Shown here: positions 1 to 8,699 of the stretch, piece after piece
Position numbering within the stretch: the stretch's first letter is position 1
Layout: each line of letters opens with the position of its first letter
NCBI GenBank assembly: GCA_016931515.1
Contig: JAFGEQ010000012.1
Span: 62,001 to 126,000 of the forward strand
Length of the DNA: 64,000 bases
Reading direction: 5' to 3'
Source: a candidate division CSSED10-310 bacterium
Lineage (GTDB): Bacteria > CSSED10-310
The notes under the pieces: model-generated
Databases searched by the model: none
What the model was told of the DNA's origin: nothing
What the model saw: only the letters and a program-made list of their open reading frames with translations
Made by a program: the position numbers and the translations under genes

Positions 1-1
1 C

Positions 2-3000
2 GTAAGCCTGAGTTCAGCTGGGGATCTCGATTTTGGAATGAGCAGTGGACAAGACTGCACAACACCTGGATTCGGCGGTTCCGGCAACACGCATTCCTCG
101 CGTTCCTGTTTTTATCATCTCAGCCAGATTAAGTTCAAAGCAAGGGGTTATCTGACCACGAACTCCTGGCTGCAGGGTAACGTCCGAGCCAACCTTAATA
201 TCGACGACACCTGCAATGCATACTGGGACGGCAGTTCTGTGAATTTCTTCAAATCGGGGGGCGGCTGTTCGAATACCGGTGAAATTTCATCCGTTTTCCT
301 GCATGAATGGGGACACGGCCTCGATTACAACACCGGAACTTCCTCCAGCGAAATGGCTTCTGCAGAAGCCCTGGCAGACTCCATGAGTTTTTTACAGACT
401 CACGATCCGTGCATCGGTCACAACTTCCGTCCCGGCGTTCCATGCAGTTTCGGCTGCGATTCCAGTTGCACCGGTGTCCGGGGAATGAATGTAAGGCCCC
501 TCATACGACCTTCCAATATCCATACCTCTCCGGCAAGCTGCGCCCGGTGGTCTTGCCCGTATTCCGGTTATGAAGGAATTATGGGATACGAGGGCCACTG
601 CGAAGCGTTGATCGCAGGCGGAGCCGTATGGGATGTTGCCCAGAACCTGTCAGGATTGATGGGAGATGCCGGTTGGGAGCTTGCAAACCGGATTTACTTT
701 CAGGGAATGGGTGATTACCGGGGAGCTTATCAACTTGTTTCGGGCGGTCAGTGCAACCCGAACGCAACGATCAACGGTTGCGGAAGCCAGAACTGGTATA
801 CAGTATGGATTTTTATCGATGACGATAATGGGAATCTGACCGACGGTACGCCGCACGCGCAGGAGATCTGGAACGGATATAACGATCACGGAATAGCATG
901 CGGGACCCTACCTGTAAATTATTCCGTTTGCCCGTCTCTGGCAACTCCCGGTCTGAACGCAGCACCCGGAGATGATTCTGCAACCTTGAGCTGGAATTCG
1001 GTACCGAATGCGTCCCAATATATTCTCTATCGGAATACTATAGGCTGCGATTTTGCAATGAACATTGTGTCGACGACATCGTCAACCACGTATGTCGATA
1101 ACACCGTCGCAAATGATTTCACCTATTACTATGCCGTCCAGGCTGTCGGATCGAACAGCCAGTGTAGAAGTTCCTTTTCTGATTGTATCCCTGTGGAGAT
1201 CAACGCTTGCATCAATCCGCCGATTGCCGATGCAGGCACCGATATTGACGCTTGCCCTGGAGATCCGGTTTCTATAGGCGGCAACCCGACGGCTTCCGGC
1301 GGAACACCTCCGTTCACATATCTCTGGACTCCGGGGAATTTTTCGTCCTCCAACCCAACGGTGTACCCCAATCAGACGACGACCTATACAGTCGTTGTAA
1401 CAGATAATCTCGGCTGTATCGGCATGGATTCCGTAACCGTTACCATGGATGCGCCCATTGTTAATGCCGGTTTTGATCAATTCACATGTGCCAGCTATTG
1501 CGTCCAGCTTGGTTCTGCGCCGGTTCAGGGTTACACATACTCCTGGACCCCGACACAGGGACTGAGCAATCCATCCATCGCAAACCCTGTCGCTTGTGTC
1601 GATGAAACAACCGTCTATACTCTGACGGTTACTGCCTCCGGTTATCTGTGCCAGGGTCAGGACCAGGTATCGGTGATTATCACTCTTCCGGCATTATCGG
1701 TTGAAAATGTGGAGATTTTGTCGGATTCCGGTGATTCAGACGGATTTCTGGAAGCGGGAGAACGCGGTTTGGTCAGGGCTTATATTGCCAACGTTGGAAT
1801 GGCTACCGCGCATGATGTTGAAGTGTTCATCGCGGATACCCATGCTGGGATTTATCCGGTTGATCCGCCCCAGTCTATCGGTGACATCGCTTTCGCCCAG
1901 TCGATTCCGGTGGATTTCGAGATTATTGTTGATCAGAACCATGACTGCCCGGTCATCGAATCGCTGGAAGTTGGAATAATGACATGCGGTGGTTCGATAC
2001 CCGGTGTGCCAATGGATCTGGTTCTTGGTCAACCTGGAGGAACCGATGTTTTTTATTTCACAGGATTTGAGGGACCCGGTGATGAAGGTTGGACACATGC
2101 TCAGGTGCAGACACAGGATGACTGGCAGCGTGATATTCCACAAGGAACGAGTCCGAACGATCCATCATCAGCATATGAAGGCCAATATTGCTGGGGAAAC
2201 GACATGGGATTGTCCGGATGGGACGGTGATTACAAGAACAACGTTGCAAACTATCTCTTGTCACCCTCATTCAATTGCACCGGAAAAACAGGCATTCATC
2301 TGCAATTCATGAGATGGCTGACGGTTGAGGAAGGTATTTACGATCAGGCAACGGTTAAAATCAATAACCAGACGATCTGGCAAAATCAGAATTCAGGCCA
2401 TCATCTCGATTCATCCTGGACATTCGCTGACTACGACATTTCAGCGTATGCCGATGATAATCCGGCCGTGCAAATCCGGTTCGATCTCACATCCGATGCC
2501 GGCCTGGTCTATGGCGGATGGAACATTGATAATCTCGCTCTGATCACCGATCTGCCGCCTGAATGCGATTCATTTGAATGTATATCGGCACAAGCCGATG
2601 CCGGGAGCGATCAGACGGTCAACCCCGGAACGACCGTGACGCTCAATGCATCCGGCTCCAATATCACGGGTTGCGTTTCGGGTATCGAATATCAGTGGAT
2701 CGGTGGACAATTACCTGGAACATGGTCGGAAAATCCGATCGCGTCAGATATAGTCTCCAGTCCGGTGACCTATGTTTTGAATATCCGATGCATGGGTGGA
2801 CCCGAAGTCGGCGCATGTAACGATACTGATAGCGTGACAATTTATATCAACGGTGAGCAGACACCAACCGCTGTTCCTCCAACATCAACGCCTGCACCCA
2901 ATACTGCAACTCCCACGCCAACACAGACGCCGTCATCCACTCCCACGGCAGTTCCGACTCATACACCAACACCTTTACCACCAACCGCAACACCTACGCC

Positions 3001-3427
3001 TACTACAGGACCGGGCGAACCGACCAACACACCCATTGAAACCCACACGCCGACGCCTGTGCCCACTTCAACCCCTTCTGAATTCCCAATCACAATTTCG
3101 GTTACATTAAGCAAAGATATATTCAGAACGAACGATTTCTTCAGCCTGCAGACTCATACGAATAACACCAGCATGGATTATCCTGCCGATGAATACCTGA
3201 TGCTCGATGTATATGGTATGTACTGGTTCTTTCCTGGCTGGACGCAGGAGTTGAACAGCAACTCCCGGGTGATTCCGGAAGGTGAGCACACTGAAACGAT
3301 TATGGAATTTGTCTGGCCGCAGGTTCAAGGATCTGCATACAATCTGCATTTCTATTATCTGCTGACTAAACCCTCAACCTTCCAGATCGTCAGCAACCTG
3401 GCTATGGTCACTTTCGGATACGAATAA
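2..3427 (+). CDS. Secreted modular metallopeptidase, 5' end outside window
   Basis: The reading frame is open back to the window edge, so the N-terminus and any signal peptide are missing; the first in-window ATG at 38 is not a credible start. Counting from that ATG, residues 89-96 form an HEWGHGLD zinc site (H89, E90, H93) and E110 in an AEALAD context fits the third ligand of a gluzincin-type peptidase. After the catalytic part (to about 290) come an FN3-like domain (about 300-390), two Cys-containing PKD-like domains (about 395-560), a CARDB-like stretch, a jelly-roll-like region (about 680-845), another PKD-like domain, a Thr/Pro-rich linker (939-1017) and a C-terminal module (1018-1129) shared with the protein at 51320-52987. 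The protein is probably extracellular or surface bound. Peptidase family and substrate are not resolved. It appears to end its own transcription unit, since a terminator follows directly. Confidence 0.8.
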   Translation, partial: VSLSSAGDLDFGMSSGQDCTTPGFGGSGNTHSSRSCFYHLSQIKFKARGYLTTNSWLQGNVRANLNIDDTCNAYWDGSSVNFFKSGGGCSNTGEISSVFLHEWGHGLDYNTGTSSSEMASAEALADSMSFLQTHDPCIGHNFRPGVPCSFGCDSSCTGVRGMNVRPLIRPSNIHTSPASCARWSCPYSGYEGIMGYEGHCEALIAGGAVWDVAQNLSGLMGDAGWELANRIYFQGMGDYRGAYQLVSGGQCNPNATINGCGSQNWYTVWIFIDDDNGNLTDGTPHAQEIWNGYNDHGIACGTLPVNYSVCPSLATPGLNAAPGDDSATLSWNSVPNASQYILYRNTIGCDFAMNIVSTTSSTTYVDNTVANDFTYYYAVQAVGSNSQCRSSFSDCIPVEINACINPPIADAGTDIDACPGDPVSIGGNPTASGGTPPFTYLWTPGNFSSSNPTVYPNQTTTYTVVVTDNLGCIGMDSVTVTMDAPIVNAGFDQFTCASYCVQLGSAPVQGYTYSWTPTQGLSNPSIANPVACVDETTVYTLTVTASGYLCQGQDQVSVIITLPALSVENVEILSDSGDSDGFLEAGERGLVRAYIANVGMATAHDVEVFIADTHAGIYPVDPPQSIGDIAFAQSIPVDFEIIVDQNHDCPVIESLEVGIMTCGGSIPGVPMDLVLGQPGGTDVFYFTGFEGPGDEGWTHAQVQTQDDWQRDIPQGTSPNDPSSAYEGQYCWGNDMGLSGWDGDYKNNVANYLLSPSFNCTGKTGIHLQFMRWLTVEEGIYDQATVKINNQTIWQNQNSGHHLDSSWTFADYDISAYADDNPAVQIRFDLTSDAGLVYGGWNIDNLALITDLPPECDSFECISAQADAGSDQTVNPGTTVTLNASGSNITGCVSGIEYQWIGGQLPGTWSENPIASDIVSSPVTYVLNIRCMGGPEVGACNDTDSVTIYINGEQTPTAVPPTSTPAPNTATPTPTQTPSSTPTAVPTHTPTPLPPTATPTPTTGPGEPTNTPIETHTPTPVPTSTPSEFPITISVTLSKDIFRTNDFFSLQTHTNNTSMDYPADEYLMLDVYGMYWFFPGWTQELNSNSRVIPEGEHTETIMEFVWPQVQGSAYNLHFYYLLTKPSTFQIVSNLAMVTFGYE
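2852..3088 (+). repeat. Thr/Pro-rich linker coding repeat
   Basis: About 78 codons encode a low-complexity linker dominated by Thr-Pro dipeptides with Ala, Ser and Gly interruptions. It separates the PKD-like domains from the C-terminal module. A much shorter linker of the same type precedes the same module in the gene at 51320. Such linkers are typical spacers of secreted multidomain proteins; no function beyond spacing can be read here. Confidence 0.8.
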
Positions 3428-3451
3428 ACCCACCTTTCACTGATCATATAA

Positions 3452-3478
3452 AGGCGACTCTCACGGGTCGCCTTTTTT
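3452..3478 (+). terminator. Rho-independent terminator of the metallopeptidase gene
   Basis: A perfect 7-bp stem (AGGCGAC / GTCGCCT) with an 8-nt loop is followed by a T run, 25 nt after the stop codon of the metallopeptidase gene. Confidence 0.85.
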
Positions 3479-3533
3479 ATAAAGCGACGATCAAAGATGA
3501 TCTTTCGATCCCGGCGGAATCCGATCGCTGAGA

Positions 3534-3562
3534 TTGTCGCAATTGTTCGATCGTGCTATTCT
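3534..3562 (+). promoter_or_regulatory. Candidate sigma-70 promoter for the 3619-8329 gene group
   Basis: TTGTCG (3534-3539) and TATTCT (3557-3562) are separated by 17 nt. It lies between the terminator at 3452 and the nucleoside kinase start at 3619, leaving a leader of about 50 nt. Pattern match only. Confidence 0.4.
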
Positions 3563-3618
3563 ATGCTGCGTTTGAGTCTGATAGTCGGACACAATAACAC
3601 ATCGAATAGGTGCATAGT

Positions 3619-5265
3619 ATGAAACTGCTGATTGAAGATAAAGACGTCCTGGATATCTCACCGGATACGGCATTGATAGATATCGCCAGGCGATATCAGA
3701 AGGAACATTCAGATCCTATCGTTCTCGCTCGTGCCAATAACCGTCTGGTAGATTTATGGTATAAGCCGGTTCGGGACACTCGGATTGAATTCCTGGATTT
3801 AGGGACCGTCGATGGAATCAAAACCTATCGCCATTCATTGATATTTTTAATGCTTCGGGCATTCAACGAACTATACCCCGATGTTCGTCTGATTGTGGCG
3901 CATTCTCTGGGCAGTCAATTTTACGTTGCTCCGCAGAATGGACAAACGATCACCGAATCGATGCTGGAACAAGCTCGAATCAGAATGATCGAGATTGCTG
4001 AAAAAGATGAACCTTTCGTTCGGACAAAAATGAACCGGGAAGACGCCATCGAGGAAATGGAGAAGCTTGGGTATGATGACAAGGTCCGGTTATTGCGCTG
4101 GATCGATCAAGTCAACATTCATGTCTATTCCTTTGGTACGATCAAGGAGTATTTTTTCCGGCCGATGGTGCCTACATCGGGGTGCCTGCGCAACTTCCAG
4201 ATGAAAAAGCACGATGCCGGTTTTCTCATTGGATTTCCCCGGCATACGGAACCGAAAGCACTGCCACGCGCCCTGAAGTATGACAAGCTTTTTCAGGTTT
4301 TCAAAGAGTATGAAGAATGGGGCCGGATACTGCAGATCAGTGATGTCGGGCATTTGAATGAGGCAGTCGCCAAGAGCCGTTTTACGGAGATAATGCTGAT
4401 TTCAGAAACACTTCATGAAAAGAAAATCGGTGCGATCGCCGACAAAATCATCGCGACTTCTCCGAGACCTCGAGTCATGTTGATAGCCGGTCCGTCCTCA
4501 TCCGGAAAAACGACTTTCTCCAAACGTCTTGCCCTTCATCTGAAAGTCAATAAAATAACACCTTTTACGATCGCCATGGATGACTACTTCGTCCCCAGAA
4601 CCCGCACGCCAAGACTCCCCAACGGCGATTACGACTATGAAAATATCGAGGCGATTGATCTTGAAATGTTCAATTCACATCTGAAGATGCTTCTGGATGG
4701 AGAAGAGGTTGAGTTGCCGCATTACGACTTCGGAACCGGAGAACAAACTCCCTCCGGCCGGAAAATCCATCTGAAGAATGGCGAGGTTCTGATAATCGAG
4801 GGAATTCATGGACTCAATAACCGGTTAACCAGATCCATTTCTGAAAAAGATAAATTCAAAATCTATGTCAGTGCGCTGACTCATCTTAATATTGATAACC
4901 ATAATCGCTTTTCGACAACCGATACGCGACTGATTCGCCGGATTGTCCGTGACAGTCACTTCCGCTCATATCGCGCACTTGAAACCCTGAGACGCTGGCC
5001 GCTCGTCCGATGCGGGGAAGATCAGTGGATCTTTCCGTTTCAGGAAGATGCGGATGTGATATTCAATTCATCCTTACCTTACGAAATCTGTGTTCTTAGA
5101 TCCTTTGCCATCGCGGTTTTGATGAAAATTCCGCGAACCGAACCGGAATACTCGGAAGCTCGTCGGTTGATGGACCTCATTCGCTGTTTCCGGGAAGTGT
5201 CTACAGCAGACGTTCCGTATACATCCATACTCCGCGAATTTGTCGGCGGCTCAATCTTCCAGTAA
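3619..5265 (+). CDS. Nucleoside (uridine-type) kinase with TGS/tRNA-synthetase-like N-terminus
   Basis: This matches the long form of uridine kinase-like P-loop proteins. Residues 1-60 resemble a TGS-type domain, 70-230 resemble the second additional domain of threonyl/alanyl-tRNA synthetases, and the C-terminal half is a phosphoribulokinase/uridine kinase fold. The Walker A motif GPSSSGKTT is at residues 291-299 and is followed by the DDYF substrate-loop motif and an IIEGIHG strand. The expected reaction is phosphorylation of a nucleoside with a nucleotide donor; the exact substrate is unknown. I chose the ATG at 3619 because AGGTG lies six bases upstream; an in-frame GTG at 3610 would add three residues. 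The next gene starts 10 nt after the stop, suggesting one transcript. Confidence 0.8.
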   Translation: MKLLIEDKDVLDISPDTALIDIARRYQKEHSDPIVLARANNRLVDLWYKPVRDTRIEFLDLGTVDGIKTYRHSLIFLMLRAFNELYPDVRLIVAHSLGSQFYVAPQNGQTITESMLEQARIRMIEIAEKDEPFVRTKMNREDAIEEMEKLGYDDKVRLLRWIDQVNIHVYSFGTIKEYFFRPMVPTSGCLRNFQMKKHDAGFLIGFPRHTEPKALPRALKYDKLFQVFKEYEEWGRILQISDVGHLNEAVAKSRFTEIMLISETLHEKKIGAIADKIIATSPRPRVMLIAGPSSSGKTTFSKRLALHLKVNKITPFTIAMDDYFVPRTRTPRLPNGDYDYENIEAIDLEMFNSHLKMLLDGEEVELPHYDFGTGEQTPSGRKIHLKNGEVLIIEGIHGLNNRLTRSISEKDKFKIYVSALTHLNIDNHNRFSTTDTRLIRRIVRDSHFRSYRALETLRRWPLVRCGEDQWIFPFQEDADVIFNSSLPYEICVLRSFAIAVLMKIPRTEPEYSEARRLMDLIRCFREVSTADVPYTSILREFVGGSIFQ

Positions 5266-5275
5266 GACCCGAACC

Positions 5276-6781
5276 ATGTCACGGATCCTACTTGTTTTCC
5301 CCCCATCCGCCTACCGAAACCATACGCCACCACTGAATCTGGCCTACCTTGCAGCCGTTCTGGAAGCGCAGGGCGCTGAAGTCAGGATTCTTGACCTCTC
5401 AGCATTACACCCACCATGCAGCCCCTCTGATGCCATCCGGGAAGCTGTGCAATTCAAGCCTCTCTGGATAGGTATCACTTTGAATGTGATTTTTATTAAA
5501 CCCGCGTACGAGTTCATCCAAACACTCCGCGAAACCGGGATTCCAATAGTTGCTGGAGGACCTCATCCAAGCCTTCTCGCTGAAGAAGTGCTTCTGAACG
5601 GATGCGATATTGTCGTCCGGGGCGAAGGTGAGCAGACTGTCGTCGATCTTAATCGCGCACTGCTGGAAAATCGCCCTTTGTCATCGGTTCATGGGCTCGT
5701 ATATCGGGATGAATCAGGGCAGATCCATCAGACACCTGCACGCGATCCAATCCGTGATCTGGATACGTTGCCATTCCCGGCAAAACATTTATTCCCACGG
5801 GAATGGTATGTAAAGGATTCAGCGACATATCAGACATATGGCGCTATTTTTTCCGGCAGGGGTTGTCCGGCGGCATGCACGTATTGTTACAAAGGTGTAT
5901 TCGGATGCGGATGCCGTTTCCGGTCAGCCGATAATGTGTTCGCAGAAATGCGCTATCTCAATCAAACCTATGGTGTCACGGCATTTGAATTTATGGATGA
6001 TGCGTTTTCGGCCGATCTCGAACGGGTCGATCGTTTATGCGATTTGATTATCGAAACTCCGGACTTTCCGATCCGATGGCAATGTACTACACGCCTGGAT
6101 CTGACGAATTCCGAACTTCTGACAAAAATGAAACGATCCGGATGTTTCAGAATATTCTACGGTGTTGAAAGCGGAGATCCCGACACGCTCTTCAGAGTGA
6201 ATAAACATCTGGATCTCCGTCAGGCGGAACAGGTTCTGAAATGGACACACGATGCCGGTATTCGGTCAATCGTCGGATTCATGTGGGGGTTTCCCTGGGA
6301 CAGTCCAGCAAGCGTTCGTGCGTCCATTAATTTCCTTCACAGAGTTGCGCCTTTCGTAGAGGAATTCAATCCGTTGGGACTGTTAATTCCAGTGCCCGGT
6401 ACGCGTCTGTACGAAGATATTAAAGAACGCTACGGGATAGAAGCCTGGTGGTTACAGGATCGATTCGGATCGCTCTACCGTGACAACATTTATTTTCCTT
6501 ACTTTCAACGGCGCTTCTATAACGATTTCGCGCTGCTCGACGATGGCTTTTTTCCATATCCTTCCGAAGTCCGCCGATTAATACGCCAGGGGACCCATTT
6601 TATCGGTCGACATAACCTTTTCCGAAATACACCCATACTAAAAGCCATTGTCGTCTACCTCGCCGTGCTGTTATCAAAAAGCCTGTTCCGACTTCATCCC
6701 GCACTTGAAAAACAACTGTTCTCCCTGATGTCGCACGTCCCGCATCACACCGGTTGTGAGACGGATTCGGTTTGCAAATGA
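5276..6781 (+). CDS. B12-binding-domain radical SAM protein
   Basis: The N-terminal about 140 residues have the Rossmann-like B12-binding pattern (ILLVFPPSAYRN, then GGPHPSLLAEE and VVRGEGE). The radical SAM core follows with the CxxxCxxC cluster motif at C197, C201 and C204, then a GVESG strand motif. The family uses SAM cleavage and a 4Fe-4S cluster, here probably with cobalamin, for methylation or rearrangement of unactivated carbons; relatives include BchE- and Hpn-type enzymes. The substrate cannot be told. The C-terminal 130 residues are basic and aromatic and have no motif I recognise. The ATG at 5276 gives a normal N-terminus. Its stop overlaps the start of the PfkB kinase by ATGA, so the two are translationally coupled. 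Confidence 0.8.
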   Translation: MSRILLVFPPSAYRNHTPPLNLAYLAAVLEAQGAEVRILDLSALHPPCSPSDAIREAVQFKPLWIGITLNVIFIKPAYEFIQTLRETGIPIVAGGPHPSLLAEEVLLNGCDIVVRGEGEQTVVDLNRALLENRPLSSVHGLVYRDESGQIHQTPARDPIRDLDTLPFPAKHLFPREWYVKDSATYQTYGAIFSGRGCPAACTYCYKGVFGCGCRFRSADNVFAEMRYLNQTYGVTAFEFMDDAFSADLERVDRLCDLIIETPDFPIRWQCTTRLDLTNSELLTKMKRSGCFRIFYGVESGDPDTLFRVNKHLDLRQAEQVLKWTHDAGIRSIVGFMWGFPWDSPASVRASINFLHRVAPFVEEFNPLGLLIPVPGTRLYEDIKERYGIEAWWLQDRFGSLYRDNIYFPYFQRRFYNDFALLDDGFFPYPSEVRRLIRQGTHFIGRHNLFRNTPILKAIVVYLAVLLSKSLFRLHPALEKQLFSLMSHVPHHTGCETDSVCK

Positions 6782-7713
6782 ATCACGCTATCGCTGATAT
6801 TATCACTCTCGGTTATGCTTCGATCGATCATTTTATCTGCGTGGACACATACCCATTTACCGGGAAGAAAGTACCATTTCACTCGTATTCGGTAATGGGT
6901 GGCGGTCAGGCAGCAACAGGCGCTGTCGCTCTGGCGCGATGGGGAGCAAGGACGCGCTTCATCGGCAGGGTTGGCGGCGATGCAACAGGTGACCAAAGCA
7001 TCGAATGGCTTGACCGGGCCGGCGTGTTGACGGATGCAATCCTTCGTGCACCGGATCTGACATCTCAGACCGCCTATATTATTGTCCCGGCTGATACGGG
7101 AGAGAGAACGGTGTTTTGGCGAAGGGAACCCGGGTTAAATTTGAGGAGCGAAGATATCCACGAGGAGTGGTTATCGGGCTCATCAACCCTTTTTATTGAC
7201 GGGCATGAGCTGGATGCAGCATTAACTGCAGCCCGTTACATGAAGCGCCACAGCGGAACGGTTGTACTGGATGCGGAGCATATCGGCCCGGAACGTCACA
7301 GACTCCTGGAGCTGACAGATATCGCGATCGGATCGGAGGATTTCGGGATGAGGGAGTTTGGAACCGGCTCACCGGAAGAAACGATCGATCTTCTCCGAAA
7401 GGCAGGAGTGTCGTTTGCGGGAGTAACGCTGGGTGCAAAAGGATCGGTCGTTGACTGGGGCGAAGGAATCCGCCGTTTCAGGAGCATCAACGTGGATGTC
7501 ATTGATACGACCGGAGCAGGCGACATTTTCCATGCCGCTATCGCATTGGGTGCGTTCAGGAAGATGCATCCGTCAGAAATGGTCATGTTCGCAACTGTTT
7601 GTGCCGGATTGAGTTGTCAAGCCTTAGGTGGTCGAGGAGCAATCCCTTCGTTTGAAGACGCTATTAATCGACTGGCTGCAGAAGGAAATCTGGAGATAAC
7701 CAATGAGCGGTGA
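6778..7713 (+). CDS. PfkB/ribokinase-family carbohydrate kinase
   Basis: The protein of about 311 residues has the family layout: an N-terminal GGGQAATGAVALARWG substrate region, an IGRVGGD motif, and the catalytic anion-hole motif DTTGAGD at residues 243-249 with the presumed base D249. It should phosphorylate a sugar or sugar-like alcohol with ATP; nothing in the sequence decides which. The ATG at 6778 overlaps the radical SAM stop (ATGA), which favours it over a TTG six bases upstream. Its 3' end overlaps the next gene by 11 nt. The position between two corrinoid-related genes is unusual for a PfkB kinase. Confidence 0.8.
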   Translation: MNHAIADIITLGYASIDHFICVDTYPFTGKKVPFHSYSVMGGGQAATGAVALARWGARTRFIGRVGGDATGDQSIEWLDRAGVLTDAILRAPDLTSQTAYIIVPADTGERTVFWRREPGLNLRSEDIHEEWLSGSSTLFIDGHELDAALTAARYMKRHSGTVVLDAEHIGPERHRLLELTDIAIGSEDFGMREFGTGSPEETIDLLRKAGVSFAGVTLGAKGSVVDWGEGIRRFRSINVDVIDTTGAGDIFHAAIALGAFRKMHPSEMVMFATVCAGLSCQALGGRGAIPSFEDAINRLAAEGNLEITNER

Positions 7714-8329
7714 AATAACACCACGATTCCGTCTGGTTCTGGGCGAAACAAGATGGATTGCGGAATTCCCAATTGTAGCCGACAGGCAGTTTTTCGATCG
7801 CATTATCAAAAAAAAGCCAAAATCTGAATGCCTATCAATGATTGACATTCTAATCGATACAGCAGTCCGAACTGCTGAAAGCCTGGTGCGCACAGCTGCT
7901 ATCTACGGTATCTTCAAGACAAATGAACTGCCGGGTCATTGGTTTCCAGGCGCTGATTATATCGGTCTTGCACTGGTTACCATTGGCGATGCACTTGAAA
8001 AAAAAGTCGAGGCATTCACTCGTACCCGTGAAATGACAGACGCTTTGCTCCTGGACGGATGGGGTTCAGCTTTTGTGGAGGGTGCAGTACGTGCAATCGA
8101 CGAACTGCTCGCTGCAGAATCATCTTTGTTGGGGGGTCGAAAAGGGAAACGGCGGAGTCCGGGTTATGGCCGGTGGCCATTATCAGATCAAAAAATCATC
8201 ATTGAACGCCTGAATGCATCTCGTCTCGGCATCGTTCTCTCGGATTCATTCATGATGATACCCCGAAAATCAGTATCGTTTGGTGTGCCCATTCATCTCA
8301 CACCCGGAGAGTCGCCACGCCAACACTGA
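7703..8329 (+). CDS. Stand-alone MetH-activation-domain-like protein
   Basis: The C-terminal half carries the signature of the SAM-binding reactivation domain of cobalamin-dependent methionine synthase: an RRSPGYGRWP motif followed by SRLGIVLSDSFMMIP and a Ser-Val-Ser turn. Known MetH enzymes keep this as their last domain, but in some bacteria (the Thermotoga TM0269 type) it is a separate protein acting on a MetH that lacks it. At about 208 residues this gene fits the separate form. No methionine synthase lies in the window, so either MetH is elsewhere or the protein serves another corrinoid enzyme, for example the radical SAM protein two genes upstream. The ATG at 7703 has GGAG about 7 nt upstream and overlaps the kinase gene. 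Confidence 0.7.
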   Translation: MSGEITPRFRLVLGETRWIAEFPIVADRQFFDRIIKKKPKSECLSMIDILIDTAVRTAESLVRTAAIYGIFKTNELPGHWFPGADYIGLALVTIGDALEKKVEAFTRTREMTDALLLDGWGSAFVEGAVRAIDELLAAESSLLGGRKGKRRSPGYGRWPLSDQKIIIERLNASRLGIVLSDSFMMIPRKSVSFGVPIHLTPGESPRQH

Positions 8330-8699
8330 AATGCTGACCCGGTCCAATAAAAAATCATTGCCATCGGTTCCCGCGAAAAACGCACTTGCATTTTTGCACG
8401 ACTCAGTAATAATAAGAATTGGTATTGTATGAGGCGCATGATGGAATCAGTCAGTAATAAATTCGAATACAAAGTGTCACTGCTTGCATCTATGAAAAGC
8501 GCCGATTCGATCTTTTCACGCTCCGCATCGTCTATTTCCATAATTATCATCATCTGATCAACCGCCCCCGGGTTAACAGGTTGTCAGGGGTCCGGGCGGC
8601 GGTGAGATACCCTTGACGGGATGGTATATATGGACTATTTTCCTGACGTGATTTATTCAATCATGCCAAAATGAACCGGTTTTCAGGGAGTTGCACGAA
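8330..8699 (+). other. 370-nt intergenic region before ileS
   Basis: I see no convincing gene here. It holds promoter-like boxes TTGCAT (8386-8391) and TAATAA (8410-8415) with 18-nt spacing, a GC-rich stem pair CCGCCC (8562-8567) with GGGCGG (8594-8599), and a better promoter at 8613-8641. No T-box hallmark (the conserved bulge or specifier loop) could be recognised despite the ileS context. Confidence 0.5.
8613..8641 (+). promoter_or_regulatory. ileSp: Likely sigma-70 promoter of ileS operon
   Basis: TTGACG (8613-8618) and TATTTT (8636-8641) are separated by 17 nt. It sits about 60 nt before the ileS ATG, in a region cleared of other genes. Confidence 0.55.

Noticed and set aside
8293-8553. 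An 86-codon minus-strand reading frame before ileS
   Set aside because: It overlaps the end of the MetH-activation-like gene, has no good RBS, and its residue pattern shows no domain. Possible, but not supported.
8330-8699. T-box riboswitch for ileS
   Set aside because: The gene is a typical T-box target, but neither the conserved bulge sequence nor an antiterminator and terminator pair could be found.
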